Shown: positions 18,606-27,442 of the stretch, in pieces | How the letters are laid out: each line of letters opens with the position of its first letter | Numbering within the stretch: the stretch's first letter is position 1 | Source of the DNA: Corynebacterium afermentans subsp. afermentans | GTDB lineage: Bacteria > Actinomycetota > Actinomycetes > Mycobacteriales > Mycobacteriaceae | Direction: 5' to 3' | DNA: 64,000 bases | Assembly: GCF_030408355.1 (NCBI RefSeq) | Contig: NZ_CP046606.1 | Coordinates: forward strand, 2,170,001-2,234,000 | Notes under the pieces: generated by a model | The model's input: only the letters and a program-made list of their open reading frames with translations | Told to the model about the DNA's origin: nothing | Database searches by the model: none | Program-made: the position numbers and the translations under genes

Positions 18606-19433
18606 CTAGCGCCCCGTGCGCGCCCAGGTGCCAAGCTGCCGCATCGCGGTGGTGTGCGAGGCGCCAGCCTCCAGCGCGGCCGCCACCGCCGCGTCATTTG
18701 CGTGGCCTGCGAGGTCCACGAAGAAGTCGTAGGTGTTGGGCTCCTCGCGCGTGGGCCGCGACTCGATGCGCGTCATGTCCACCCCGCGCGCGGCGAACTC
18801 CTGCAGCACGCGCACCAGGGCGCCGGGTTCGTTCTTCGTGCGGAAGACAATCGCGGTGCGGTCGTTGCCGGTGGGTTCCGGCAGGGCAGGTTGCTTTGCG
18901 ACGAGCACGAACCTCGTCCGCGCCGTCTCCGCGTCAGCGACACCCCGGGCGTGGATTTCCAGCCCGTGCAGCGCCGCCGCCCGCCCCGGGGCGACGGCCA
19001 CGTCGGCCGCGCCGTCGGCGACCATCTTCGCCGCGGCAGCGTTGGACGGTGCAGGGATGAACTCCGCGCGTGGCGCGTGTGTTGCCACCCAGCGCTTGAC
19101 CTGTTGGTGGGCGACGGGGTGGGTGGCGAGCCGGAGGGCGCTATCAAGTGCTTGGCCCTGCCTGGTCATGACGGCGAACGCGATGGCGAGCTCGGTCTCT
19201 CCCACGATGCGCGCGCTCGGGGTTGCGGCGAGCGCATCCATGGTGGTGGTCACCGCGCCGTCGATGGAGTTCTCAATCGCGCACACAGCGTACTCTGCCT
19301 CGCCCGCGTCCAGGGCGGCAAGAGCCGCGGCCGGCGAATCAACAGGCAGGTACTGCGCGCCCTCGATGCCGAAGCGCAGCGCTGCTTCTTCTGTGAAAGT
19401 GCCGGCAGGGCCCAGGTAGGCGACGCGGGTCAT
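18606..19433 (-). CDS. pheA: Prephenate dehydratase
   Basis: Converts prephenate to phenylpyruvate in phenylalanine synthesis. The protein of 275 residues begins RVAYLGPAGTFTEEAALRF, the canonical N-terminus. It has ENSIDGAV near residue 60, the catalytic TRF triad in ARTRFVLV, and a C-terminal ACT domain with ESRPTREEPNTYDFFVDL for phenylalanine feedback. ATG 19433 is preferred over 19460 because GGTGAGAG precedes it and the GPAGT motif is then at the usual place. It is monocistronic on the minus strand, convergent with the zincin gene. Confidence 0.95.
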   Translation of the reverse strand: MTRVAYLGPAGTFTEEAALRFGIEGAQYLPVDSPAAALAALDAGEAEYAVCAIENSIDGAVTTTMDALAATPSARIVGETELAIAFAVMTRQGQALDSALRLATHPVAHQQVKRWVATHAPRAEFIPAPSNAAAAKMVADGAADVAVAPGRAAALHGLEIHARGVADAETARTRFVLVAKQPALPEPTGNDRTAIVFRTKNEPGALVRVLQEFAARGVDMTRIESRPTREEPNTYDFFVDLAGHANDAAVAAALEAGASHTTAMRQLGTWARTGR

Positions 19434-19475
19434 TGGACTCTCACCGGATCGCATAGCCACGTTTGTACACGAATG

Positions 19476-20390
19476 TCAGCTGGCAGGTATGTTTGCCGCC
19501 GCGTCCTCCGCGAGGACCGCGTAAGTGATCAACCAGTGCGTTGCCATGAAGTTGTCGCCGGTCAGGTGGGGCGCAGCTGCGTCGATAAGCACCTGTGTTC
19601 CTTCCGGCTTACCAATTTCGCGCAGCAACCAGGCGCGGGTGAGCATGAGCCCGATGAGATGGGCCTGCTGGCCGTCCTGCGGGTCCGCGACCTGGATCGG
19701 CGCGGTGTAGAACTCAAACGCCGCGGGTGTGAGGAAGCCGCCCAGCCAAGTGGAGAACTCTTCGGCTGGTAGCACCCGGCGCATTAGCGCGGACTCGGCC
19801 AGGCCGTTGGAAACGAAATCGTGGCCCGAAACCTCCCACGCGTGCGGGTAGGCGCGGTCGTCGCCGAACCAGGCTTCGGCGGTGCGCTCCACCAGCTCGT
19901 GCAGCGCAGGTGCAGCATCGTGGATGAGCAGCAGCGCCAGCGCCGAGTTCGAGTGCACCCCGTGGCGCACCGGCCACTGCTGCGTGCCCAGCCACACGGC
20001 GATGTTGCGCTCCAGCTGGGCCTCAAGCGGCGCGAGCGAGCCCTCCCACCGGGTACCGCGGCACACTTTGACCAGCTGCATCGCCCACGCCCAGCCGTAC
20101 GGGCGCTCATAGACGGGATGTGTCCGCAGGTACTCGGCCTCAGCGGCGACGTTGTCTTTGGTCAGGCGCTCATCGAGAAGGTCGGCGAGCCTGTGGTCAT
20201 CGACACGCAAATGCATCTTCACCGCGGTGCAGAGCATATGCACGCACGAGTGCCAGTCGTAGGAGCCCCAAAACGCCGGGTGCAGGGTCCGCGGGTCGGG
20301 GTGGCCGGAGCCTGCCTGCTCATGGTGCATGGCGGCGGGGTATTCCTGGCCGACAACCTGCTCGATAGTGCGCGCCCACGAATCCTGCAT
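19476..20390 (-). CDS. DUF2891 family protein
   Basis: A 304-residue cytoplasmic protein. The signature of the family is visible as RTLHPAFWGSYDWHSCVHM near residues 34-52, and the body is helix-rich with several Trp/His positions (PYGWAWAMQL, GVHSNSALALLL), suggesting an alpha/alpha toroid. No catalytic function is established. Its ATG at 20390 is only 17 bp from the divergent CPBP start at 20408, so one or both transcripts must be leaderless or the promoters overlap the coding regions. No operon partner is seen. Confidence 0.85.
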   Translation of the reverse strand: MQDSWARTIEQVVGQEYPAAMHHEQAGSGHPDPRTLHPAFWGSYDWHSCVHMLCTAVKMHLRVDDHRLADLLDERLTKDNVAAEAEYLRTHPVYERPYGWAWAMQLVKVCRGTRWEGSLAPLEAQLERNIAVWLGTQQWPVRHGVHSNSALALLLIHDAAPALHELVERTAEAWFGDDRAYPHAWEVSGHDFVSNGLAESALMRRVLPAEEFSTWLGGFLTPAAFEFYTAPIQVADPQDGQQAHLIGLMLTRAWLLREIGKPEGTQVLIDAAAPHLTGDNFMATHWLITYAVLAEDAAANIPAS

Positions 20391-20407
20391 GGCGTTAAAG
20401 TTAGCGC

Positions 20408-21106
20408 ATGACTCGGCGCCTGAAGCTCGAAATCATGCTCGTCCTCGCGGTCACCTTCGGCACCGCGGGGCTGCGTGCGGCGCTTCGGCTTGTGGACTCG
20501 CTGCTGAAAGCCCCGCTGAACCAACAGAGCACCACCATCCACGACGCAGCCTCGTCGATTCCCTGGCTCGACCTGGCGCTGCAGGCGACTTCCGCACTGA
20601 CGCTTCTCGCGTGGGGCGGGCTGGCATGGTTCCTTTTGGAAGAGCGCTGGCGCTGGCCTCGGTGGTCCGACGCCGCTTGCGGGGCCGGGTTCGCAGCGCT
20701 GATCGGGCTGCCCGGCCTGACGTTCTACGTCGCCGCGGTGCACCTCGGCCTGTCCAAGGTGGTGGTGCCGACCACCGCCGCGGTGCAGATCCCCACTTCA
20801 CTGTTGTGGTCGTTCGCCAATGGATTCGGCGAGGAGATCGTGGTGGTGATGTACCTGGTCACACGCCTGAAGCAGCTGGGGTGGAAACCGGGGCAGTTCA
20901 TCGCGGCCTCGGCGGTGCTGCGCGGCTCCTACCACCTGTACCAGGGGGTCTCGGCGGGTGTCGGCAACATTGTCATGGGCGTAATCTTTGCCTGGTACTT
21001 CCACAAAACTGGCCGGGTGTGGCCGCTGATCCTGGCGCACTTTTTCATCGATGCCGTGGCGTTTATCGCCTACCCGCTGCTGGACCTGTCGTGGCTCGGA
21101 ATCTAA
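20408..21106 (+). CDS. CPBP-family intramembrane protease (CAAX-like)
   Basis: A 232-residue integral membrane protein with about six hydrophobic segments. The ABI/CPBP motifs are present: the EE pair in GFGEEIVVVMYL at about 142-143, RGSYHLYQG at 172-180, and HFFID at 211-215. Members process CAAX-like proteins, bacteriocin precursors or sigma-related factors; nothing here identifies the substrate. It diverges from the DUF2891 gene and precedes the LCP gene by 31 bp on the same strand, so read-through is possible. Confidence 0.85.
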   Translation: MTRRLKLEIMLVLAVTFGTAGLRAALRLVDSLLKAPLNQQSTTIHDAASSIPWLDLALQATSALTLLAWGGLAWFLLEERWRWPRWSDAACGAGFAALIGLPGLTFYVAAVHLGLSKVVVPTTAAVQIPTSLLWSFANGFGEEIVVVMYLVTRLKQLGWKPGQFIAASAVLRGSYHLYQGVSAGVGNIVMGVIFAWYFHKTGRVWPLILAHFFIDAVAFIAYPLLDLSWLGI

Positions 21107-21137
21107 ACACTTCCGTCACACTGGTTACACTTAGCGC

Positions 21138-22427
21138 ATGTCTACTACGCCCCATTCCAACGACCCCCGCGATAAGGCGGGCGAGTTCGTGCTGGGCAAA
21201 GACGGCAAGCCCCTCGTGGACCGCTTCGGCCGCCCCATTCGCCGTCGCACAACTGCTTCTCGACGCGATCCCGCCGCCCGCCACCCCGACGAATTCACGC
21301 GCGTAGAACCCCGCGCGCGCAGAGTTCCGCCGCCGGTTTCTGCGCGGGTTGAGCCGGGCCACACCGTCTACGAACCCCCCGCCGCCTACGAGCCGCGCCG
21401 CGCGCCGGAGCATCCGCGCAGCCGGCCCGCGCAGCAGCGGCCGGCGCCGCGTAAGGCGCAGCAGCGGCCCGCCCTGGAGGAAGTCCCGCTGCAGGTGTCG
21501 AAGCGGAGGCGGAGGGGGCCGAAGGAACGTCGCAAAGTAAAGCTCCCCGGCTGCGGCGCAGTACTTGCCCTGGTCATCGCCTTGCTTATCGGCTCGGTGC
21601 TGATCGCGGACGCGCGCCTCAACCGCACCGCCGCCATGCCTGACCAGCAAATCTCCGGCACCTCCGGGACGAACTGGCTGCTCGTGGGCTCCGACTCACG
21701 AACGGGCCTGAGCGAAAAGGACGTCGAACGCCTCGGCACCGGCGGCGACCTGGGCACCGTGCGCACCGACACGATCATGCTCATGCACCTACCACTGCGC
21801 GGAAAGCCGACGCTGGTGTCCATCCCGCGCGACTCGTATGTGCCCGTGCCCGGGTACGGCTACGACAAGATCAACGCCGCGTTCTCCATCGGCGGGCCGC
21901 AGCTGCTGGTGGAAACCGTGGAGCAGAACACCGGGCTGCACGTGGACCGCTACGCGGAGATCGGCATGGGCGGCCTCGCCGGCGTGGTCGACGCGGCGGG
22001 CGGCGTGGAGATTTGCGTCGCCGAGCCCATCGACGACCCGTTGGCCAACATCAACCTCCAACCCGGTTGCCAGCAAATGGACGGCCCCACCGCGCTGGGC
22101 TACGTGCGCACCCGCGCCACCGCCCAGGGCGACCTGGACCGCGTGGCACGCCAGCGCGAGTTCATGACCACGCTGGTCACGCGCCTGCTGTCCCCGTCCG
22201 TGTACCTGAACCCGTTCCGGATGGCGCGGCTGTTGTGGGTCACCCCCAGCCTGCTGACGGTCAACTCCGACGACCACGCCTGGAACCTCGCCCGCATCGT
22301 CATCGCGCTGCGCGGCGGCCTAAAGACGGAGACCGTGCCCATCGGCGGCTTCACCGACACCGAGGTGGGCAACGTGGTGCTCTGGGACGACGCGGAGGCC
22401 GAAGCGCTGTTCGAGTCCCTGTGGTAG
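21138..22427 (+). CDS. LytR-CpsA-Psr family cell-wall ligase
   Basis: A 429-residue LCP protein attaching glycopolymers, in corynebacteria arabinogalactan, to peptidoglycan. A long Arg/Pro-rich cytoplasmic N-terminus (~1-130) is followed by one transmembrane helix (~135-157). The LCP core has VGSDSRTGL, RTDTIMLMHLP, VSIPRDSYVPVPGYG and GYVRTRAT with the conserved Arg and Asp residues. Start ATG 21138. It is the last core gene before the copper island. The genes glf and the PGRP amidase act on the same envelope polymer. Confidence 0.92.
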   Translation: MSTTPHSNDPRDKAGEFVLGKDGKPLVDRFGRPIRRRTTASRRDPAARHPDEFTRVEPRARRVPPPVSARVEPGHTVYEPPAAYEPRRAPEHPRSRPAQQRPAPRKAQQRPALEEVPLQVSKRRRRGPKERRKVKLPGCGAVLALVIALLIGSVLIADARLNRTAAMPDQQISGTSGTNWLLVGSDSRTGLSEKDVERLGTGGDLGTVRTDTIMLMHLPLRGKPTLVSIPRDSYVPVPGYGYDKINAAFSIGGPQLLVETVEQNTGLHVDRYAEIGMGGLAGVVDAAGGVEICVAEPIDDPLANINLQPGCQQMDGPTALGYVRTRATAQGDLDRVARQREFMTTLVTRLLSPSVYLNPFRMARLLWVTPSLLTVNSDDHAWNLARIVIALRGGLKTETVPIGGFTDTEVGNVVLWDDAEAEALFESLW

Positions 22428-22584
22428 GGCGCCGAGCGGGGCGGTTGGCGCAACAAGCGGCCACAGGCGGGAAACGGTGTTCTGGTTGTCCCGGAAGACC
22501 ACAACACCGAGGAAGGTCATCGTGCTGCCCGGTGGGTGGTCTGCAGCGACCCAGCTCACCCCAGCGACCGACCATGCTGCGGGG

Positions 22585-24057
22585 TTAGGCGTACCGCAGG
22601 GAACTCATCATCCCGGTTTCCATGTGATAGGCGTTATGGCAGTGAAATGCCCACTCACCGGGGTTGTCAGCGATCAGGTCGGCGATCATGGTTTCACCGT
22701 GGCGGAGAAGGACGGTGTCCTTGCGTAGCCCGCCGCTGCCGGGCAGCGCCCACGTGTGTCCGTGGATGTGCATGGGATGGGGCATCATGGTCCTGTTGCG
22801 CATGACCATCCGCAGGCGCTGGCCCTCCTCCACGGTCGCGGAGGAGGATTGGCCGTCGGTGAGAATGCTCCATTCATACGGCATCATCTGCCCGCCCAGG
22901 TCGATGCTGACTTCTCGGTCTGGTGTGCCCTCGGGCAGGAGTGCACGGTCTGCTGGCTTCAGGGAGGACAGAAGCAGTCCGGTGGACGACAACTCGGGGA
23001 AGTCGACATCGGGGCGGGGGGCCTGGCCGCCGGCGGTGCGGATGACGGCGAAGGCGCGGTCGTCCTTACCCACCGCCAAAGCCGTGAGCGGGAAGATGCC
23101 GTCGCCGAGGATGACCTCGACGTCGACACGCTCGCCCATCGACAGGTAGATCGATTCGGTCTCCCTGGGCTGGACAGGGAAGCCGTCGGTGTGGGTGACG
23201 GTCATGCGGTGACCACCGAGGGCCACCTTGAAGATGGTGTCACCGCCCGCGTTGATAAACCGCAGGCGGGCCTTGTCGCCCGGGCGAGCCTCGAAGGTCC
23301 GGTGAGCACGGGGGATACGTCCGTTGATGAGGTAGTGCGGATACATCACATCACCGGCATCCCCGCCCAGTACCCGGTCCGGGGTGCCGTGCATCATCTG
23401 GCCGTGACCTCCCATTCCGTTATGGTCGCCCGAACCCATTCCGGTGAGCTTGTCGAGCTCATCGTCGGGAGTGCCCTGAATGCCATCGACCCAGTCGTCG
23501 AGCACGATGGTCCACTCGACGTCCTGGTCCTCAGCGTCTTGCGGGTCACGGATGATCAGTGGGGCGTGCAGACCCCGGTCGAGTTGCAGGCCGGTGTGGG
23601 AATGGTAGAAGTAGGTGCCACCGTGGGGGACTTCAAAAACATAGGAGAAAGACTCGCCAGGTTCAATGGGATCCTGGGTCATGCCGGGCACACCGTCGGC
23701 TGCGTTGTGGAGTGCGATGCCATGCCAGTGGATGGAGGTGCTCTCAGGCAGTTCATTGGTGATATCGACCTGGAGGACGTCGCCGGCGGTGGCCTCAATG
23801 GCCGCATCCCCGGTGTCAGAGACGTATCCCCACGTCTTGGCTTCGATGCCGCCGATATCCAGGGAGAGGGGCCGCGCGGTCAGCGTCCGGCGCACCGTCG
23901 GCTCACCGAGCGCAGTGGGGGTGGGAGTGGGGCGAAGGGAGGGACCTGGTGCCGGGGCAGCGGGTCCAGGGTCGCTGGTGCAGGCGGCCACGGCCCCGGT
24001 GCCGGCGAGGACGAGCCCGCCGAGCAGAAACTGTCGTCGGGAAAACGCGTTCGTCAT
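22585..24057 (-). CDS. mco: Multicopper oxidase, Tat-exported lipoprotein
   Basis: Exported cuprous oxidase-type enzyme of 490 residues. The N-terminus has a twin-arginine motif (SRRQFLLGG) and a lipobox ending at Cys26 (AVAAC). Four copper-binding clusters are in order: HWHG at 110-113, YHSH at 151-154, HPMHIHGH near 435, and HCHNAYHMETGMM near 472, the last containing the T1 Cys, His and Met. A Met/Gly/His-rich insert (GMGSGDHNGMGGHGQMMHG) resembles the Met-rich regions of CueO. It follows cueP by 71 bp on the same strand. It probably oxidises Cu(I) outside the membrane; CopRS control is inferred. Confidence 0.93.
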   Translation of the reverse strand: MTNAFSRRQFLLGGLVLAGTGAVAACTSDPGPAAPAPGPSLRPTPTPTALGEPTVRRTLTARPLSLDIGGIEAKTWGYVSDTGDAAIEATAGDVLQVDITNELPESTSIHWHGIALHNAADGVPGMTQDPIEPGESFSYVFEVPHGGTYFYHSHTGLQLDRGLHAPLIIRDPQDAEDQDVEWTIVLDDWVDGIQGTPDDELDKLTGMGSGDHNGMGGHGQMMHGTPDRVLGGDAGDVMYPHYLINGRIPRAHRTFEARPGDKARLRFINAGGDTIFKVALGGHRMTVTHTDGFPVQPRETESIYLSMGERVDVEVILGDGIFPLTALAVGKDDRAFAVIRTAGGQAPRPDVDFPELSSTGLLLSSLKPADRALLPEGTPDREVSIDLGGQMMPYEWSILTDGQSSSATVEEGQRLRMVMRNRTMMPHPMHIHGHTWALPGSGGLRKDTVLLRHGETMIADLIADNPGEWAFHCHNAYHMETGMMSSLRYA

Positions 24058-24128
24058 GATTTAACCTTCCTTGGTGCAAGATTTCAGTGGCACGGGAGAC
24101 AGTCGCAGGTGAGGATCCTGCTGAGCCA

Positions 24129-24704
24129 TCACGTCAGGCGCAGGTCTGTGACACAGGTGGCACCGTCGTCGGTGGTGGAAAACTCCGTGGTGCCGGTACG
24201 CCCCTGGTAGCTGACCTCAATCAGGCCGGTGACATCATCGGGAAGCCAGAAGCCAATAAACCCGTTGTCGAAGGTTGTTGTCGCCTCGTCCACCAGCACC
24301 TCACCGGTCGCCTCATCGGTGATCGTGACCTGGATATCCTCATTGTCGAGTTCCCCCTGGCAGGTCGTGAGGCTGTGGTAGAAGCAGTCGTGGGTGGAGG
24401 TGAGATAGGGTGCGATCGAGACATACGTCTGATTGTCGGGAAGATCGAGCGCGACTTCCTGGTCATCGCTCGAGAGCAGCAGTTCATCGTTACGCACTGA
24501 GGCGATCAGATCCGTGGGACGCTCAGTGACCTTCTGCCGGTCGAGGTGATCAATGATCTCCACCGCGTCCATGTCGGCCAGGCCATGGCTAGTCAGGAAT
24601 GCATCCTGGGACACCGTCCCATCGGCGGTGGGTTCCGGGTCGGCGGCCGAACACCCCGTGAGGGCGAGGGCAAGGGCGGCGGCTGCGATCGCTGCTCGTT
24701 TCAC
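24129..24704 (-). CDS. cueP: CueP-family copper-binding lipoprotein
   Basis: Extracytoplasmic copper-binding protein of 191 residues. GTG 24704 is chosen because AAGGAG lies at the right distance and a lipoprotein signal peptide (ALALALTGC) follows at once. CueP hallmarks are DCFYHSLTTCQGEL, with two of the three metal-binding cysteines, the later GFWLPDD, and a Cys near the C-terminus (GATCVTDLRL). It is upstream of the multicopper oxidase in an apparent two-gene operon, and divergent from copRS. In Salmonella CueP stores periplasmic copper and supplies superoxide dismutase; here it presumably buffers copper at the outer membrane face. Confidence 0.88.
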   Translation of the reverse strand: MKRAAIAAAALALALTGCSAADPEPTADGTVSQDAFLTSHGLADMDAVEIIDHLDRQKVTERPTDLIASVRNDELLLSSDDQEVALDLPDNQTYVSIAPYLTSTHDCFYHSLTTCQGELDNEDIQVTITDEATGEVLVDEATTTFDNGFIGFWLPDDVTGLIEVSYQGRTGTTEFSTTDDGATCVTDLRLT

Positions 24705-25106
24705 GTCAATCTCCTTGGATCGTGGTAGGGCCATGAGAAGACACCGCCTCAAGGTCGATGCCATACCTTTATCTAGCACGGGTGCCTAACGGACTAGAAT
24801 TCAAAAACCCTGCTCAAAGCCTTATAACAGGGCGAAAAGGGGGTGAATTCGGTGGGCTGGGTCACCACCGGAACACCACCCCACAGCCGTGGGCGATGTC
24901 CTTCCACCCACCCCGGGTATGCGGTGCAGGCAGTGAAATCCCTGGTGGCGCCTGCTGAACCGACCAGGGGAGGCGATGCCGCCGGCCCGGGGTGGGGCAC
25001 AGGGGTGACGACGGTCGAAGGGTGATGTTTGAAGATTTGATGAAGATTTCCCGCCGGGCACTGAGCGAAGGTGGTATTCCCCCTGCCCGGAGCGATACTG
25101 GGGTCT
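24705..25106. other. Divergent control region of cueP-mco and copRS
   Basis: About 400 bases without a supported gene between divergent copper operons. The CopR box (25030-25049) lies near the copR side. The cueP-side promoter is not obvious. An interrupted dyad with GAATTC at both ends (24796-24850, containing CCCTG/CAGGG) is the only other structure noticed. Confidence 0.55.
25030..25049 (+). promoter_or_regulatory. CopR-binding box
   Basis: Two perfect direct copies of TGAAGATTT (25030-25038 and 25041-25049) separated by GA. This is identical to the tandem motif I recall as the CopR binding site of C. glutamicum (TGAAGATTT, two bases, TGAAGATTT). It lies 58 bp before the copR ATG in the region shared with the divergent cueP-mco operon, so it could control both. 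Confidence 0.85.
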
Positions 25107-25829
25107 ATGGCTGACCACACACCGACCACCGCCACGCCCCCGGGGCGGGTGCTGGTCGTCGATGATGAACAACCCCTGGCTCAGATGGTGGCCTCCTACC
25201 TCATCCGGGCCGGCTTCGATACCCGCCAGGCACACACCGGCACCCAGGCCGTGGACGAGACCCGTCACTTTTCCCCCGATGTTGTGGTACTGGATCTGGG
25301 GCTGCCCGAACTCGACGGCCTGGAGGTATGCCGACGGATCCGCACCTTCTCGGACTGCTACATCCTCATGCTCACCGCGCGTGGCAGCGAGGACGACAAG
25401 ATCAGCGGTTTGACCCTGGGGGCGGATGACTACATCACCAAACCTTTTAGCATCCGGGAACTGGTGACCCGGGTGCATGCGGTGCTGCGCCGCCCGCGCA
25501 CCAGCACCACCCCACCGCAGGTGACCACCCCCTTGATCGTTGGTGACCTCATCCTTGACCCCGTCGCCCATCAGGTGCGGGTGGGGGAGACGACCGTCGA
25601 GCTCACCCGCACGGAGTTCGAGCTGCTGGTTGCCCTGGCCCTGCGCCCCGGCCAGGTGCTGACCCGCCACGACCTGGTCACCGAGGTCTGGGACACCACC
25701 TGGGTCGGTGATGAACGCATCGTCGATGTCCACATCGGCAACTTGCGTCGCAAGCTCGGCACCGACACCCGGGGCCGGGGGTTTATCGACACCGTGCGTG
25801 GCGTGGGCTACCGGGTGGGGCAGCCATGA
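25107..25829 (+). CDS. copR: Copper-responsive OmpR-type response regulator
   Basis: Cytoplasmic DNA-binding response regulator of about 240 residues (ATG 25107; an upstream ATG at 25071 would add 12 residues). The receiver domain has VLVVDDEQPLAQ, the phospho-acceptor Asp in VVVLDLGLPELDG, and the switch Lys in DDYITKPFS. The C-terminal winged helix contains VELTRTEFELLVALAL and DVHIGNLRRKLG. Its stop overlaps the start of the kinase gene (ATGA). The copper genes around it and the exact CopR box upstream identify it as CopR with good confidence. Confidence 0.9.
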   Translation: MADHTPTTATPPGRVLVVDDEQPLAQMVASYLIRAGFDTRQAHTGTQAVDETRHFSPDVVVLDLGLPELDGLEVCRRIRTFSDCYILMLTARGSEDDKISGLTLGADDYITKPFSIRELVTRVHAVLRRPRTSTTPPQVTTPLIVGDLILDPVAHQVRVGETTVELTRTEFELLVALALRPGQVLTRHDLVTEVWDTTWVGDERIVDVHIGNLRRKLGTDTRGRGFIDTVRGVGYRVGQP

Positions 25830-26953
25830 ATCACGAACCCGGCCTGACCTTCCGCTTCCTGGCCGCCCAGGTGTTGGTCGTGGTGATTAGCCTGCTGGTG
25901 GCCGCGGCCGCGGCCACGATGGTGGGCCCGACCCTGTTCCAGGATCATATGTTGATGACCGGCCGGGAGTACCCCTCGCTGGAGCTGTTCCATGCCGAGC
26001 AGGCCTACCGGGACGCCAACCTGATCACCCTGGCCGTCGCCCTGCCCACCGCCTTGATCAGCGCCCTACTGGCCAGCCTGTGGTTATCGCGTCGCCTGCG
26101 CACCCCCCTGCAGGATCTCACCCGCGCCGCTACCAGCCTGACGGCCGGCAACTCCCATATCCGCGTGCCCGCCGGAGAAGCAGGCCCCGAGGTCACCACC
26201 CTGGCGCATGCTTTCAACACCATGGCCGACCGGCTGGAACACACCGAACAGGTCCGCCGCCAGATGCTCTCTGATCTGGCCCACGAAATGGGCACCCCCT
26301 TATCGGTGCTCACGGTCTACCTCGATGGTCTCCAGGACGGGGTCGTGGACTGGGATAATGCCACCCACGCGATCATGGCTGACCAACTCACCCGCCTGAC
26401 CCGGTTGATGGAAGACATTGACGATGTCTCCCGGGCCCAGGAACACCGGATCGATTTGGACCTGGCGGAGGAAGGGCTCGGGGATCTGCTCCATACCGCC
26501 GCTGCTGCCGCGGGGGAAGCTTATGCTGACAAAGGCGTCGATTTACAGGTCGAGACCATTACGGACGCCGCCCGGGTGCTCGTGGACCGGCAACGCTTCG
26601 GCCAGGTGATGAGCAATCTCCTGTCGAACGCGCTACGGCACACCCCGGCCGGCGGGCAGGTTCGGATCAGCGTCTACCGACAGGGGGCGTCCACCGCGCT
26701 CATCCACGTCGCCGATGACGGCGAGGGCATCCCACCTGGCCAGCTCGGACACATCTTCGAACGCTTCTACCGGGGGGATGCCGCCCGCAGCCGGGATAAC
26801 GGCGGGGCCGGTATCGGTCTGACCATCTCCAAGGCATTGATCGAGGCCCACGGCGGCACTCTCACCGCCACCTCCCCCGGACCCGGTCGCGGAGCGGTGT
26901 TTGCCCTCCGCCTCCCGCTGTCCCCTCCCGACAGTGAGGAGGCTGCTCGGTGA
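25826..26953 (+). CDS. copS: Copper-sensing histidine kinase
   Basis: Membrane sensor kinase of 375 residues, partner of CopR. Two hydrophobic segments (~10-33 and ~65-85) flank an unusually short extracytoplasmic loop of ~30 residues (LFQDHMLMTGREYPSLELFH), rich in Met and His as expected for a Cu(I) site. A HAMP-like segment is followed by the HisKA box with His153 in SDLAHEMGTPLSV, then the ATPase motifs NLLSNALRH, DDGEGIP and GGAGIGLTI. Start overlaps copR by 4 bp. The last ~75 bp of the gene recur at 41708 as part of the long direct repeat. Confidence 0.92.
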   Translation: MNHEPGLTFRFLAAQVLVVVISLLVAAAAATMVGPTLFQDHMLMTGREYPSLELFHAEQAYRDANLITLAVALPTALISALLASLWLSRRLRTPLQDLTRAATSLTAGNSHIRVPAGEAGPEVTTLAHAFNTMADRLEHTEQVRRQMLSDLAHEMGTPLSVLTVYLDGLQDGVVDWDNATHAIMADQLTRLTRLMEDIDDVSRAQEHRIDLDLAEEGLGDLLHTAAAAAGEAYADKGVDLQVETITDAARVLVDRQRFGQVMSNLLSNALRHTPAGGQVRISVYRQGASTALIHVADDGEGIPPGQLGHIFERFYRGDAARSRDNGGAGIGLTISKALIEAHGGTLTATSPGPGRGAVFALRLPLSPPDSEEAAR

Positions 26954-27000
26954 CCACACCCTGCCCCGCGTGAGGGCCGTGCCCTCCACCCCTTGAAAAT

Positions 27001-27018
27001 GTACCCCCGGGGGGTATA
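27001..27018. promoter_or_regulatory. CsoR-type operator upstream of the HMA-copB operon
   Basis: GTACCCCCGGGGGGTATA is a GC-centred palindrome of the TACCC..GGGTA class bound by CsoR/RcnR-family repressors. It lies 46 bp before the HMA chaperone ATG. The window encodes a CsoR with the full Cu(I) ligand set (35512-35793). Assignment is by motif type, not by a known site in this species. Confidence 0.65.
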
Positions 27019-27063
27019 TGCTAACGAGCGTTACCGCACCCAACGACCCATAGGAGCTTTCCC

Positions 27064-27390
27064 ATGACCACCTCCCCGCCCCACCTCTTGCCGATGGCCT
27101 CCCACGGCTGCAGCTGTTGCGGACCCGCCTCACATGCCGACACCGCCTCCACCCCTGCCGCCAGCGACTCGTCAGCAGGAGGATCCTCCCCTAGCTACCA
27201 GGTCACCGGCCTGACCTGCGGGCACTGCGTGAAAAGCGTGACCCAGGCCCTTCAGGCCCTCCCCCAGGTCGACGACGTCCAGATTGATCTCGCCGCTGGT
27301 GGTGTTTCCACCGTCACGGTCACCGGTGCCGTACCTCCGGAGATGGTTCGCCGGGCCATCGAAGAGGCCGGCTACACCGTCTTATCCTGA
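27064..27390 (+). CDS. HMA-domain copper chaperone with Cys-rich leader (copy 1)
   Basis: A 108-residue protein with a C-terminal heavy-metal-associated domain: GLTCGHC with Cys52 and Cys55, then KSVTQALQALPQV and the terminal AIEEAGYTV. Before it is a ~40-residue Ser/Ala linker and a second possible metal site HGCSCCG at residues 14-20. It is an intracellular Cu(I) carrier or a stand-alone N-terminal domain for the CopB-type ATPase encoded 53 bp downstream, which has no HMA domain of its own. An identical protein is encoded at 41898-42224. Confidence 0.9.
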   Translation: MTTSPPHLLPMASHGCSCCGPASHADTASTPAASDSSAGGSSPSYQVTGLTCGHCVKSVTQALQALPQVDDVQIDLAAGGVSTVTVTGAVPPEMVRRAIEEAGYTVLS

Positions 27391-27442
27391 TCAGTTTTAC
27401 CCATCATCTCGACCCCGACCGGGTTGATGCGGAAGGAACCTC

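Noticed and set aside
22428-22584. tRNA or attachment site at the left border of the copper island
   Set aside because: No tRNA end or direct repeat shared with the right border (42345-42369) was found, so the island does not look like a standard integrase-type insertion; no integrase gene is present.
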